From Mesorhizobium norvegicum (lineage in GTDB: Bacteria > Pseudomonadota > Alphaproteobacteria > Rhizobiales > Rhizobiaceae): a DNA stretch of 64,000 bases. A program made the position numbers and the translations under genes. The notes beneath the pieces were generated by a model. The model had not been told where the DNA came from. It searched no databases and worked only from the letters and a program-made list of their open reading frames with translations. Of this stretch, positions 35,295 to 43,925 are shown one piece after another (the stretch's first letter is position 1; each line of letters opens with the position of its first letter). The stretch covers positions 1 through 64,000 of the forward strand of contig NZ_SMYZ01000022.1 of NCBI RefSeq assembly GCF_004919685.1, given 5' to 3'.

Positions 35295-35506
35295 GCCAGG
35301 TCACTCCGCCTGAGGATCCAGCCATTGACCTCGACGATCTCGTTCGGGTCGGCCCGGGACGCACCGGTATGAGATGGATCGGCCCGGGATGGATCGGCAT
35401 GGGAGGCATCGGCATCAGGCAGCTTGCGGAACAGCGACAAAGCAGGCAGCGCGATCAGCGCCTGCACGATCGCGCGGCGTGACATTTTTTTGATGAAGAA
35501 ACTCAT
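35291..35506 (-). CDS. Small Tat-signal-like partner of the GMC oxidoreductase
   Basis: A 71-residue protein. The N-terminus FFIKKMSRRAIVQALIALPALSLF carries a twin-arginine followed by a hydrophobic stretch, like a Tat leader. The middle consists of short Ala-Asp-Pro-Ser repeats (ADASHADPSRADPSHTGASR), and the end is VEVNGWILRRSDLA. The start at 35506 has GAGAG six bases upstream. It overlaps the oxidoreductase in ATGA. By analogy with the small subunits of membrane-bound GMC dehydrogenases, it may escort the flavoprotein to the periplasm. Confidence 0.7.
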   Translation of the reverse strand: MSFFIKKMSRRAIVQALIALPALSLFRKLPDADASHADPSRADPSHTGASRADPNEIVEVNGWILRRSDLA

Positions 35507-35700
35507 GACGGTCTCTCGGGTGGGGGCTTCGACAATGCGTGGCATTCCTGGAACGGCAGTTCCCGGAACGACACATGCATCGCCGCAGAAGCCAGTATCG
35601 TGCCAAGTCTGGCCGCAAAGCAGTGAAAACCCGGCTAAACGGTGCAACCGAGTGCAAACAGCGTTAGAATTTCCTTAACGAGCTGGTTGTGGCGATCGGA

Positions 35701-36462
35701 TCACGCCGCTGCGGAGATGTCCGTATCGAGGATCGTCAGGTTTCGGCCCTGATGCTTGGCCTGGTAGAGGCGCCGGTCGGCGGCACGCATCAGGTCCGAT
35801 ACGCTGACATCGTCGCCGCAGACGGTGCCGCCGATGCTGACCGTGAGCGGAATGGTCCGCTCGTCGACGGGCCGGAAGCGGATCAGCTCGACTTCGCGGC
35901 GAATGCGCTCGGCGACGCGCTTGGCCTCCTGCTCGGTGGCGCCGATCAGGAAGGCGCCGAACTCCTCGCCGCCGATACGGCCGAGCACATCGCCGCTGCG
36001 CACGCCGCGCTGGATCGCGCTGGCGATCAAAAGCAGCGCGTCATCGCCGGTCAGGTGGCCAAAATTGTCGTTGATCTTCTTGAAGTGGTCGGCGTCGATG
36101 ATCAGCAGCGCGCCACGATCGGACTTGCGGCGCGAACCGTCGAGCGCGGCAAAGAAGCTTTCCCGGTTGAGCATGCCGGTCATGTCGTCGCGGCTCGCCT
36201 TTTCCGCCAGGCGGCGATGCGCGGCGGCGAGCTGGGCATGGGCCCGGGCAAGCTCGCGATGCGCATTTTTCAGCCTGTCGCTTTGCCAGAACGTGCTTGC
36301 GCTGGCGACCCATGCCAGCACCAGCGGACAGAGCGTGGAGGTCAGCCAGATCGTGCGGTTGACTGGAAATCCCATCGCCGGAACGATGATCAGCGTCAGC
36401 AGGAGAGAGGCTGCGACAGAGGCGAAAGCAATGGCGGCGGATTTCAAAATTATGCTGTTCAT
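35701..36462 (-). CDS. Membrane diguanylate cyclase (GGDEF)
   Basis: Protein of 253 residues making cyclic di-GMP from two GTP. Two N-terminal helices (about 5-27 and 36-58) anchor it, followed by a short coiled coil (LKNAHRELARAHAQLAAAHRRLAEKA). The GGDEF domain begins DDMTGMLNRESFF and has active-site GGEEF at 164-168. An inhibitory RxxD site (R155-D158) lies exactly five residues before it, so product inhibition is expected. The start at 36462 follows GGGAG. No partner phosphodiesterase is adjacent. Confidence 0.92.
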   Translation of the reverse strand: MNSIILKSAAIAFASVAASLLLTLIIVPAMGFPVNRTIWLTSTLCPLVLAWVASASTFWQSDRLKNAHRELARAHAQLAAAHRRLAEKASRDDMTGMLNRESFFAALDGSRRKSDRGALLIIDADHFKKINDNFGHLTGDDALLLIASAIQRGVRSGDVLGRIGGEEFGAFLIGATEQEAKRVAERIRREVELIRFRPVDERTIPLTVSIGGTVCGDDVSVSDLMRAADRRLYQAKHQGRNLTILDTDISAAA

Positions 36463-36623
36463 CGCTTGCTCCCACAGGACTTGTCTCTGTGCCAGCAAGC
36501 CCTGAAGGCCACCTTTCCCGGATGCATAAAATTTGAATCGTGAGGCGATTTACGCAACCTCAACGAGCAGAAGTTGTGGATAAAGTCTCTTTCAGGATGC
36601 TTGTTTCATGTCATAAGGAGCGC

Positions 36624-37358
36624 ATGACCACGCTCCCCGATCCCGCGCGCTTCGCCCATGTCACCGACTGGGTGTTCGATCTCGACAACACGCTCTATCC
36701 GCACCATTCGAATCTGTTCTCGCAGATCGACGTCAAGATGACCGCCTATGTCGGCGAACTGCTGGCGCTGCCGCGCGACGAGGCGCGCAAGCTGCAGAAG
36801 GAACTCTACCGCGAATATGGCACGACGCTGAACGGGCTGATGACGCGTCATGGCATCGACCCCGACGATTTCCTCGAGAAGGTGCATGACATCGATTATT
36901 CATGGCTGGTGCCCGATCCCGTTCTCGGCACCGCCATCCGCCAGCTTCCGGGCCGCAAGTTCATCTTCACCAACGGCGACCGCAGGCATGCCGAGCGCAC
37001 CGCGCGCCAGCTCGGCATTCTCGAACATTTCGACGACATCTTCGATATCGTCGCCGCCGGACTCAATCCCAAACCGGCGCGCCAGACCTACGAGAAGTTC
37101 GCCGAGCTGCACGCCGTCACCGGCCACAATGCGGTGATGTTCGAAGACCTTGCCCGTAACCTTTCGGTGCCGAAGTCGCTGGGCATGACCACGGTGCTGG
37201 TGGTGCCGCGCAATTTCGAGCCGACCTTTGCCGAGATCTGGGAGCGCGACCCGACGCAGGAAGACGACGTCGATTTCGTCACCGACGATCTGGCGGGGTT
37301 CCTGACGGCGATTGTGGAGGGGAAGGAAGGGCAGGGAATTGAAGAACTGAAGAACTGA
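36624..37358 (+). CDS. HAD hydrolase, pyrimidine 5'-nucleotidase type
   Basis: HAD-superfamily phosphatase of 244 residues. Motif 1 is FDLDNTLYP with nucleophile Asp19 and acid Asp21; motif 2 is FTNGD; the Lys of motif 3 is in GLNPKPARQTYEKF; motif 4 is FEDLARN. These fit the pyrimidine 5'-nucleotidase/Sdt1 subgroup. The start at 36624 follows AAGGAG. Its last codons lie inside a GAAGAACT repeat block. It precedes dapD in the conserved rhizobial order. Confidence 0.92.
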   Translation: MTTLPDPARFAHVTDWVFDLDNTLYPHHSNLFSQIDVKMTAYVGELLALPRDEARKLQKELYREYGTTLNGLMTRHGIDPDDFLEKVHDIDYSWLVPDPVLGTAIRQLPGRKFIFTNGDRRHAERTARQLGILEHFDDIFDIVAAGLNPKPARQTYEKFAELHAVTGHNAVMFEDLARNLSVPKSLGMTTVLVVPRNFEPTFAEIWERDPTQEDDVDFVTDDLAGFLTAIVEGKEGQGIEELKN

Positions 37359-37449
37359 AGAACTGGGGAATCGATCCGGAGCGGGAGACAGTAACTCCCT
37401 TCATTCTTCAATTCATCAGTTCTTCAATTCCCCAGTTCTCCGATTCCCA
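37334..37449. repeat. Inverted and tandem GAAGAACT repeat block
   Basis: Three tandem GAAGAACT units (37341-37364) are followed 54 bases later by their inverse. The 15-mer GGGAATTGAAGAACT at 37334 is an exact inverse of 37418-37432, and the outer arms CTGGGGAATCG and CGATTCCCAG also pair. The block overlaps the last eight codons of the nucleotidase gene and ends four bases before the LOG-family stop. It may act as a bidirectional terminator or be a dispersed repeat. Confidence 0.65.
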
Positions 37450-37452
37450 GCC

Positions 37453-38298
37453 CTATTCCCCTAACTTGTAGAACCGGCTGATGATCCCCCAGGCCTCGTC
37501 GGCGGTGTCGACGAAGTCGATGATGTCCTGATCGCCCGGGCTGATCGTGCCCTGTTCGGCGAGGAAATCGAGATCGATCGCCCGTTTCCAGAAGGATTTG
37601 CCGAACAGGATCACAGGCACGCGCTCCATGCGTCCGGTCTGGATCAGGGTCAGCGTCTCGAAGAACTCGTCCATCGTGCCGAAGCCGCCGGGAAACACCG
37701 CCACGGCCTTGGCGCGCATGACGAAATGCATCTTGCGGATGGCGAAATAGTGGAAGTTGAAGCAGAGCTCCGGCGTCACATAGATGTTCGGCGCCTGCTC
37801 ATGCGGCAGGACGATGTTGAGGCCGATCGACGGCGCGCCGACATCGTCGGCGCCGCGGTTTCCCGCTTCCATCACGCCGGGCCCGCCGCCGGTCACCACG
37901 ACATATTCGCGGTAGTATGAAGCAGCCGACTGCTGCGAGCAGAGGCGGGCGAACTTGCGTGCCTCCTCGTAGTATTTGCTGTTTTTCTCGAGGTTCTTCC
38001 TCTGCGTCTCGTTCTTGGCCGCCCAGGCCTCGCCGCCGGGTTCGGGCAGGCGTGCGCCGCCGAACAGGATCACCGTCGAACGGATGCCGCGTTCGGCCAG
38101 GATCATCTCGGGCTTCAAGAGTTCGAGCTGCAACCTGACCGCGCGCAATTCACGCCGCGTCATGAAGTCGGGATCGTTCCAGGCGAGCCGGTAGGTCTCG
38201 GCACGCGTCTGCGGCGTGTCCGGCACGCTCTTCGACCGCTCCAGATCCTCGTCCGAATGCGGCAGCGGCGTCCATCCCGCCTTTTCCATAGGAGTCAT
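37453..38298 (-). CDS. TIGR00730/LOG-family Rossmann-fold protein
   Basis: Protein of 281 residues in the LOG (lysine decarboxylase-like) family. The signature is PGGFGTMDEFFE, with the nucleotide-fold part VVTGGGPGVMEAGNRGADDVG. Family members with this motif act as cytokinin-riboside 5'-monophosphate phosphoribohydrolases or AMP nucleosidases; the motif predicts ribohydrolase activity rather than decarboxylase. An N-terminal extension of about 75 residues is longer than in small LOG enzymes and matches the larger proteobacterial group. The start at 38298 has only a weak ribosome-binding site. Confidence 0.88.
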   Translation of the reverse strand: MTPMEKAGWTPLPHSDEDLERSKSVPDTPQTRAETYRLAWNDPDFMTRRELRAVRLQLELLKPEMILAERGIRSTVILFGGARLPEPGGEAWAAKNETQRKNLEKNSKYYEEARKFARLCSQQSAASYYREYVVVTGGGPGVMEAGNRGADDVGAPSIGLNIVLPHEQAPNIYVTPELCFNFHYFAIRKMHFVMRAKAVAVFPGGFGTMDEFFETLTLIQTGRMERVPVILFGKSFWKRAIDLDFLAEQGTISPGDQDIIDFVDTADEAWGIISRFYKLGE

Positions 38299-38377
38299 AT
38301 GTTTTACCCGTCCAGTTCTTTTCCCTTGCGCCGTCCCATGACGCACCCGCGATTGACCCTCACCAAGGCTTCACATA

Positions 38378-38424
38378 AGCAGGTTCCGCAAAAGTGTCCG
38401 GCGGTTTTGCGACAAGAACCTGCT
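38378..38424. repeat. Palindromic repeat AGCAGGTTC ... GAACCTGCT
   Basis: Outer arms AGCAGGTTC and GAACCTGCT enclose CGCAAAA-N11-TTTTGCG. The inner AAAAGTGTNNGGCGGTTTT is shared in form with the left half of the 4537 element, which has AAAAGTGTGAAGCGGTTTT. This looks like a different member of the same repeat family. It lies between the LOG-family gene and dapD. Confidence 0.68.
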
Positions 38425-38526
38425 ACATGCAAAGACCCAGGCAGGCAAAGCCTGCCAAGGGGTCCGCGCGACTTTCAAAACAGGTTAAGGCGCAGCCCCT
38501 TAACAGCTTGGTAATGGAGCGAATTC

Positions 38527-39381
38527 ATGTCGAAGCCCGATCTGGCGAACCTCGAAAAGACCATTGAGAAGGCCTTCGAGGAACGCGACGCGATTTCGAC
38601 GGCGACGCGCGGCGAAACGCGTGACGCCATCCAGTCGGCACTCGACCTGCTCGATCGCGGCGCCGCCCGCGTCGCCGAGCGGCAGGCCGACGGCAAGTGG
38701 CATGTCAACCAGTGGCTGAAGAAGGCCGTGCTGTTGTCGTTCCGGCTCAATCCGATGGAGATCATCAAGGGTGGTCCGGGCGAGGCGGTGTGGTGGGACA
38801 AGGTGCCGTCGAAGTTCGACGGCTGGAGTGCCGTCGACTTCGAGAAGGCAGGCTTCCGCGCCGTGCCGTCGTCGATCGTGCGCCGTTCGGCCTATGTCGC
38901 GCCGGGCGCCGTGCTGATGCCGTCCTTCGTCAATGTCGGCGCCTATGTCGATACCGGCACCATGGTCGACACCTGGGCTTCGGTCGGCTCCTGCGCCCAG
39001 ATCGGCAAGAACGTCCATCTGTCCGGCGGCGTCGGCATCGGCGGCGTGCTGGAGCCGATGCAGGCCGGTCCCACCATCATCGAGGACAATTGCTTCATCG
39101 GCGCGCGCTCGGAAGTGGTCGAGGGCTGCATCGTGCGCGAAGGCTCGGTGCTCGGCATGGGCGTCTTCATCGGCCAGTCGACCAAGATCGTCGACCGCGC
39201 CACCGGCGAAGTCTTCTACGGCGAAGTGCCGCCCAATTCGGTTGTGGTGGCCGGCACAATGCCGGGCAAGAACGTGCCGGGCGAGAACTGGGGTCCAAGC
39301 CTCTACTGCGCCGTCATCGTCAAGCGCGTCGATGCGAAGACCCGGTCCAAGACATCGATCAACGAATTGCTGCGCGATTGA
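38527..39381 (+). CDS. dapD: 2,3,4,5-tetrahydropyridine-2,6-dicarboxylate N-succinyltransferase
   Basis: Lysine/diaminopimelate pathway enzyme of 284 residues adding succinyl from succinyl-CoA. The helical N-terminal domain (about 1-100) is followed by a left-handed beta-helix of hexapeptide repeats (about 105-240) with [34 protein letters not shown]. The [11 protein letters not shown] turn and length are normal. It supplies both lysine and cell-wall diaminopimelate. dapE, the desuccinylase, lies 2.7 kb downstream in the same direction. Confidence 0.97.
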   Translation: MSKPDLANLEKTIEKAFEERDAISTATRGETRDAIQSALDLLDRGAARVAERQADGKWHVNQWLKKAVLLSFRLNPMEIIKGGPGEAVWWDKVPSKFDGWSAVDFEKAGFRAVPSSIVRRSAYVAPGAVLMPSFVNVGAYVDTGTMVDTWASVGSCAQIGKNVHLSGGVGIGGVLEPMQAGPTIIEDNCFIGARSEVVEGCIVREGSVLGMGVFIGQSTKIVDRATGEVFYGEVPPNSVVVAGTMPGKNVPGENWGPSLYCAVIVKRVDAKTRSKTSINELLRD

Positions 39382-39453
39382 TCTTTGCGCAAAGCGAGCG
39401 CACCTTCCGCCGGCGCGACAATCGGTCGCGCTGGTTCAATATGGAGGGGTGAC

Positions 39454-39816
39454 ATGGACTGGAAATATCTGCTCACAAGCTTTGATGGTCGCATCAACCG
39501 TGGCAAGTTCTGGGCCGCGATTGGGGTTTTCATCGTCATTGGTATCGTTGCCTTTATTCTCGATGCGATCCTCGGCACACGCATCTCCACTGCCAGCGGC
39601 GCCCAGATCGGCATCATCGGCATTCTCGTCGCTCTGGCCTCGATCTATTTCGCACTCGCAGTCTACGCCAAGCGCTGGCATGATCGCGGCAAGTCGGGCT
39701 GGTGGAGCCTGATCATGCTGGTGCCTTTAATCGGTCCGATCTGGTTTCTGGTGGAATGCGGCATTCTCGAAGGCGCCAGGGGCGCCAATCAATATGGACC
39801 GGACCCGCTTGCCTGA
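39454..39816 (+). CDS. DUF805 membrane protein (first of two)
   Basis: Inner-membrane protein of 120 residues, DUF805 family (YhaH/YhaI-like). It opens DWKYLLTSFDGRINRGKFW, the family start, and has three to four helices with RWHDRGKSGWWSL and the terminal GANQYGPDP. The start at 39454 has GGAGGGGTGAC upstream. The gene overlaps a second DUF805 gene by 23 bases. Function of the family is unknown. Confidence 0.9.
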   Translation: MDWKYLLTSFDGRINRGKFWAAIGVFIVIGIVAFILDAILGTRISTASGAQIGIIGILVALASIYFALAVYAKRWHDRGKSGWWSLIMLVPLIGPIWFLVECGILEGARGANQYGPDPLA

Positions 39817-40186
39817 CAGATCAGATCTCACCTGGCTTTTCTTCAAAACATCGGGCCGCGTCAGTCGCGCGGCCTATTTTCTTGGCGGGTTGCTCGTCGC
39901 CATCATCCAGGCCTTTCCGCTCTACCGCTTCACGCTGGTGCCGGAAGGTTCGGCCGAGAGCAACATGTGGTCGTTCATCTTCTTTGTCGCCTTCATCGCC
40001 TCGCTGTGGTCCAACATCGCACTGGCGGTCAAGCGCCTGCACGACCTCGACAAGCCGGGCATTGCCGCGCTGATCCTGTTCGTGCCGGTGGTCTCGATCG
40101 TCGCCTTCCTTGTGTTGTGCCTGTTTCCAGGGCAGCCTGGGCCCAACCGCTATGGCCGGCGCACCAACGAGCCGGCACAACCCTGA
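39794..40186 (+). CDS. DUF805 membrane protein (second of two)
   Basis: Second DUF805 protein of 130 residues overlapping the first gene by 23 bases in another frame. Family features are LFFKTSGRVSRAAYFLGG, AVKRLHDLDKPGIAAL and the end GPNRYG. Four hydrophobic segments are present. The start at 39794 is the only ATG that keeps the family N-terminus. The tandem arrangement suggests a duplicated pair that may form a hetero-oligomer. Confidence 0.87.
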   Translation: MDRTRLPDRSDLTWLFFKTSGRVSRAAYFLGGLLVAIIQAFPLYRFTLVPEGSAESNMWSFIFFVAFIASLWSNIALAVKRLHDLDKPGIAALILFVPVVSIVAFLVLCLFPGQPGPNRYGRRTNEPAQP

Positions 40187-40199
40187 GGGCCGATCGGAC

Positions 40200-40976
40200 A
40201 TGCGCTACCGCACGCTTGATCCGAAACTGATCGTCGAAACCGCCGAGCGGCTGGAAGCGCGGATCGCCGACCGTTTCCCCGAAGCGGGATTGCGTGGGGT
40301 CGCCGCCGAACTGGTCTCGCTGTCGCGCGATCTGGCCAAGGCGGCTCAGGCGCTGGAAGCGCCGATCTGGTGGCTGCGCGGGCTGATCATCGCCGCCGTC
40401 ATCGCCGGTGCGCTGATCTTCCTGTTCGTCGGCACCATCCTGCCGCTCATCCACATCTCCCAGGCCGACGATGCGGTGCAGTCGGTGCAGGGCATCGAAG
40501 CCACGATCAACATGATGATCCTTGCCGTGCTCGGCTTCCTGGCGTTGATCCGCACCGAGGAGCGTATCAAACGCAAGCGGGTGTTTCGCCAGCTGCACGG
40601 CCTGCGCTCGCTGATCCATGTCATCGACATGCACCAGCTGACCAAGGATCCGGCGGCCCTTTCGGCCAATTTCAAGCCGACGGCGCACTCGCCGGCCCGC
40701 ATCACCAATGCCGCCGACCTGGCGCGCTACCTCGACTATTGCTCGGAAATGCTGTCGATCACCGGCAAGATCGCAGCGCTGTTCGCGCAGTCGGTCAATG
40801 ACGACGTGGTCATCGACGGCGTCAACGACATCGAAAACCTGGCGTCCAACCTGTCCCGGAAAATCTGGCAGAAGATCACGTTGATCGACGGCCAGCCGGC
40901 GACGCAAAGATCTGCTCCGGCGCCAGGCCCGGCGAGCCAAGCCGCTCCGCCTCCGCCGCACGCACCAAAGCGGTGA
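40200..40976 (+). CDS. Two-helix membrane protein, unknown
   Basis: Protein of 258 residues that I do not recognise. A soluble N-terminal helix region (about 1-58) precedes two membrane helices (about 60-85, IIAAVIAGALIFLFVGTILPL, and about 100-118). A cytoplasmic C-terminal region of about 140 residues follows (ITNAADLARYLDYCSEMLSITGKIAALFAQ). The tail is rich in Pro and Ala. It starts 13 bases after the second DUF805 gene, so the three are probably one operon. Its last 101 bases overlap the 3' end of the convergent PanE-like gene. Confidence 0.8.
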   Translation: MRYRTLDPKLIVETAERLEARIADRFPEAGLRGVAAELVSLSRDLAKAAQALEAPIWWLRGLIIAAVIAGALIFLFVGTILPLIHISQADDAVQSVQGIEATINMMILAVLGFLALIRTEERIKRKRVFRQLHGLRSLIHVIDMHQLTKDPAALSANFKPTAHSPARITNAADLARYLDYCSEMLSITGKIAALFAQSVNDDVVIDGVNDIENLASNLSRKIWQKITLIDGQPATQRSAPAPGPASQAAPPPPHAPKR

Positions 40977-41919
40977 TCCGCTGGACCATCGGCGCCGGCG
41001 TGCCGGCCTTTTCCGCCAGCCGCAGGACGGCGCCCTGCAAATCATAGATCTCCGTCGGCCGGCCGCGCTGCAAATCGTCCCACATCGATGAGCGCGCCTG
41101 CGGGTCGATCGCCAGCATGCGGCGCGCCAAGAGCTTGAACAGCCAGTCCGGCAGCCTGAGCACTTTCGGCAGCAGCGCCGGCCGTAGGCCGGCGATCCGC
41201 GCCGGCTCGATGCCGGACGCTTTCATCGCTGTGAGCGCCTCGTCGATCTGGCTGGCCAGGATCAGCCGCCAGCGCCGATCAGCCAATTCGGATGCCAGCG
41301 GCAGGCCGGAAAGCGCCACCAGCGCGTTGTTCAAATTCATCAGCAGCTTGCCCCACAGCACGGCCTTCATCTCGCCATGGGCTTCGACCGCAAACCCTTC
41401 GACACTGAGCAGGCCGACCAGGCCGGCGTTGCCGCCTTCGACCATCACCTTTCCGTCGCTGGCGCGGTGAACGCGCAACGGCAACTCACCGTCGGGCGAC
41501 TGCACGACATTGAACGGCACCATGCCGGCCAGCACCATGCGCTGGCCAAGTCCGGCACGTAGCCTGTCGGCATTGTCGACGCCGTTCTGCAGGCTGACCA
41601 CCACAGCATCCGGACGGGCATGGGCCTTGATGAGGGCTGCCATGTCCTGCGTCGCGCCGCTCTTGACCGTGACCAGGATCACGTCCGCCTGTGACAGGGC
41701 GGCGGCCAGATCGGTGGTGACGGCAAGCGCCTCCGGCTTGATCGAGCGATCGCGGCCCTCAAGGTCGCTGACCCGCAACCCACCCTGCCGCAACGCCGCC
41801 TCGATGCGCGGCCGCGCCAGCAGGATCACCTCGCGCCCGGCAAGCGCTAGGCAGCCGCCGGCATAGCAGCCGATGCTGCCGGCGCCGGCAATGACGATCC
41901 TTCGGTCCTCGTTCGCCAT
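40876..41919 (-). CDS. 2-dehydropantoate 2-reductase (PanE-like)
   Basis: Ketopantoate reductase family, 347 residues, NADPH-dependent; PanE makes pantoate for coenzyme A. The cofactor motif is IAGAGSIGCYAGG, then LLARPR. The catalytic Lys lies in WGKLLMNLNNALVALSG. The protein is somewhat longer than E. coli PanE (303) and several paralogues with unknown substrates exist in rhizobia, so the exact substrate is uncertain. The start at 41919 (MANEDRR) is preferred over 41934. Its 3' end overlaps the convergent membrane-protein gene by 101 bases. Confidence 0.85.
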   Translation of the reverse strand: MANEDRRIVIAGAGSIGCYAGGCLALAGREVILLARPRIEAALRQGGLRVSDLEGRDRSIKPEALAVTTDLAAALSQADVILVTVKSGATQDMAALIKAHARPDAVVVSLQNGVDNADRLRAGLGQRMVLAGMVPFNVVQSPDGELPLRVHRASDGKVMVEGGNAGLVGLLSVEGFAVEAHGEMKAVLWGKLLMNLNNALVALSGLPLASELADRRWRLILASQIDEALTAMKASGIEPARIAGLRPALLPKVLRLPDWLFKLLARRMLAIDPQARSSMWDDLQRGRPTEIYDLQGAVLRLAEKAGTPAPMVQRITALVRAAEAERLGSPGLAPEQIFASPAGRRST

Positions 41920-42048
41920 CCTGTCGCCCCGCATCCGGCCCGCAACTATACGACATGAAAACCATAATGTCGGCGGTATCGCCAGCCATGGGGCTGGCCC
42001 CTATGTCTGGCCGTGACAGGCCCCGCGCTTTCGACTATCGCTTTTGCC

Positions 42049-43242
42049 ATGACGCTGCCGACCGATCCCGCCGAAAACCTTGCCGCCCTTATCCGTTGCG
42101 CTTCGGTGACGCCCACTGAGGGCGGTGCGCTGACCGCGCTGGAGACGATGCTGAAACCGCTCGGCTTCCTGGTCGATCGGCCGGTTTTTTCCGAAGACGG
42201 CACGCCCGACATCGAGAACCTCTATGCGAGGCGTTCCGGCAACGGCCCGCATTTGATGTTCGCTGGCCACACCGACGTGGTGCCGGTCGGCGACGAAGCC
42301 GCCTGGACGCATCCGCCCTTCGCCGCCGAGATCGCCAATGGCGAGATGTATGGCCGTGGCGCGGTCGACATGAAGGGCGGCATCGCCTGTTTCATCGCCG
42401 CCGTGGCGCGCCATGTCGAGCAGAATGGTGGTCCGAAAGGCTCGGTCTCGCTGCTGATCACCGGCGACGAGGAAGGTCCGGCCATCAACGGCACCGTCAA
42501 GCTACTCGAATGGGCGGCTTCCAGGGGCGAGAAATGGGATGCCTCTATCGTCGGCGAGCCGACCAACCCGGACGCGCTCGGCGACATGATCAAGATCGGC
42601 CGGCGCGGCTCCATGTCCGGCGCCGTCACCGTCAATGGCCGCCAGGGCCATGTCGCCTATCCCTTGCTTGCCGACAATCCGGTGCGCGGGCTGATGAGCC
42701 TGGTCGACGCCTTGCTGCATCCCGTCTTCGACAAGGGAACCAGGGATTTCCAGCCGACCAATCTGGAGATCACCTCCATCGATGTCGGCAACCCGGCCAC
42801 CAATGTCATTCCGGCCAAGGCGATCGCGACCTTCAACATCCGCTTCAACGACACCTGGACTGATGAGACCCTGCAGGCCGAGATCCACAACCGGCTCGAC
42901 CAGGCGGCCAGGCGCAAGAAGTACCGGCAGGGCAAGAAGACGCCGGTCGACTATGAGCTCGTCTGGCGCGACCGGCCAAGCCATGTCTTCCTGACCCGCG
43001 ACGACAGACTGATCGAAACGCTTCGCGGCTCGATCAAGTCGGCGGTCGGCAAGGAGCCGACGCTGTCGACCTCCGGTGGCACGTCCGACGCGCGTTTCAT
43101 CAAGGACTATTGCCCGGTGGTCGAGTTCGGGCTGGTCGGCAAGACCATGCACATGGTCGACGAGCGCGTCGCCATTGCCGATCTCGAAACGCTGACGCAG
43201 ATCTACCAGCGCTTCATCGAAGACTGGTTCGGACAGGGCTGA
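42049..43242 (+). CDS. dapE: Succinyl-diaminopimelate desuccinylase
   Basis: Zinc enzyme of 397 residues removing succinate from N-succinyl-LL-diaminopimelate. Metal-site motifs are [32 protein letters not shown] and the C-terminal [11 protein letters not shown] with [14 protein letters not shown]. The length is normal. ATG 42049 is used though no strong ribosome-binding site precedes it; a GTG at 42013 would add 12 residues. It is followed two bases later by a membrane-protein gene. Confidence 0.95.
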   Translation: MTLPTDPAENLAALIRCASVTPTEGGALTALETMLKPLGFLVDRPVFSEDGTPDIENLYARRSGNGPHLMFAGHTDVVPVGDEAAWTHPPFAAEIANGEMYGRGAVDMKGGIACFIAAVARHVEQNGGPKGSVSLLITGDEEGPAINGTVKLLEWAASRGEKWDASIVGEPTNPDALGDMIKIGRRGSMSGAVTVNGRQGHVAYPLLADNPVRGLMSLVDALLHPVFDKGTRDFQPTNLEITSIDVGNPATNVIPAKAIATFNIRFNDTWTDETLQAEIHNRLDQAARRKKYRQGKKTPVDYELVWRDRPSHVFLTRDDRLIETLRGSIKSAVGKEPTLSTSGGTSDARFIKDYCPVVEFGLVGKTMHMVDERVAIADLETLTQIYQRFIEDWFGQG

Positions 43243-43244
43243 GC

Positions 43245-43877
43245 ATGCTTTCGGCAGACGAAACCCAAGCTTCGCTAACGGGCGCCTGGCGATTGATGCT
43301 CGGCAAGGCCGATGGATTGCGCCTGCTCGACCTGTCGGCCGACGGCTTCTGGAATTCCTTTTTCGCCATTGTCGTTGCCGCACCGGCGCTGATCGTCGGC
43401 TGGGTCGGCATCGCCAACGAGATCGGCGATCCCGATGCATTCGCGGGTCGCTTCAGCATGCTGGTGCGCCTGGCGACGGTCGACATCGGCTCCTGGGTGT
43501 TGCCACTGATCGCGCTCGCTTTGATCGCGCCGCGCGCCGGCATAGGCGGCCGCTTCGTCCACTACGTCGTTGCCAGCAACTGGGCTTCGGCCATCACCGC
43601 CTGGCTGATGCTGCCCTCGGCGCTGATCCGGCTTTTCCTGTCGTCCGCGAGCCAGGTTTCGAGCCTCGTGTCGCTGCTTTTGTTTGCCCTGTCGATGGTG
43701 CTGACCTGGCGCATGACCAACGCCACCATCGGCAAGGGCGCAGCGATCGGCACCGGCGTTTTCGTCGGTATGTTCATCGCGTCGCTGTTGGTGCTGTTCG
43801 GCCTGCAGACGCTGCTCGGCATCACCGTGCCGGATGATGTCGGGGCTCAGAGCCTTTCCGGGTTCGTCTCCGGGTAG
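43245..43877 (+). CDS. Polytopic membrane protein downstream of dapE, unknown
   Basis: Protein of 210 residues with about five or six hydrophobic helices (for example FFAIVVAAPALIVGWVGIA, SWVLPLIALALIAP, AITAWLMLPSALIRLFL, LVSLLLFALSMVLTW, GMFIASLLVLFGLQTLLG). I do not recognise the family. It starts two bases after the dapE stop, so it is co-translated with it. Two hairpins follow, the first overlapping its stop codon. Confidence 0.82.
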   Translation: MLSADETQASLTGAWRLMLGKADGLRLLDLSADGFWNSFFAIVVAAPALIVGWVGIANEIGDPDAFAGRFSMLVRLATVDIGSWVLPLIALALIAPRAGIGGRFVHYVVASNWASAITAWLMLPSALIRLFLSSASQVSSLVSLLLFALSMVLTWRMTNATIGKGAAIGTGVFVGMFIASLLVLFGLQTLLGITVPDDVGAQSLSGFVSG

Positions 43878-43925
43878 AGCCTTCCAGCCTCTACCCAGGA
43901 TAGAGCCTTCCGGCCTCTATCCTGG
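43872..43925. terminator. Two tandem near-identical hairpins between convergent operons
   Basis: Hairpin 1 is GGGTAGAG...CTCTACCC (43872-43896) and hairpin 2 is CCAGGATAGAG...CTCTATCCTGG (43895-43925). Both loops contain CCTTCC, so they are a tandem duplication. They separate dapE and its downstream gene from truA and may stop transcription in both directions. Confidence 0.6.
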
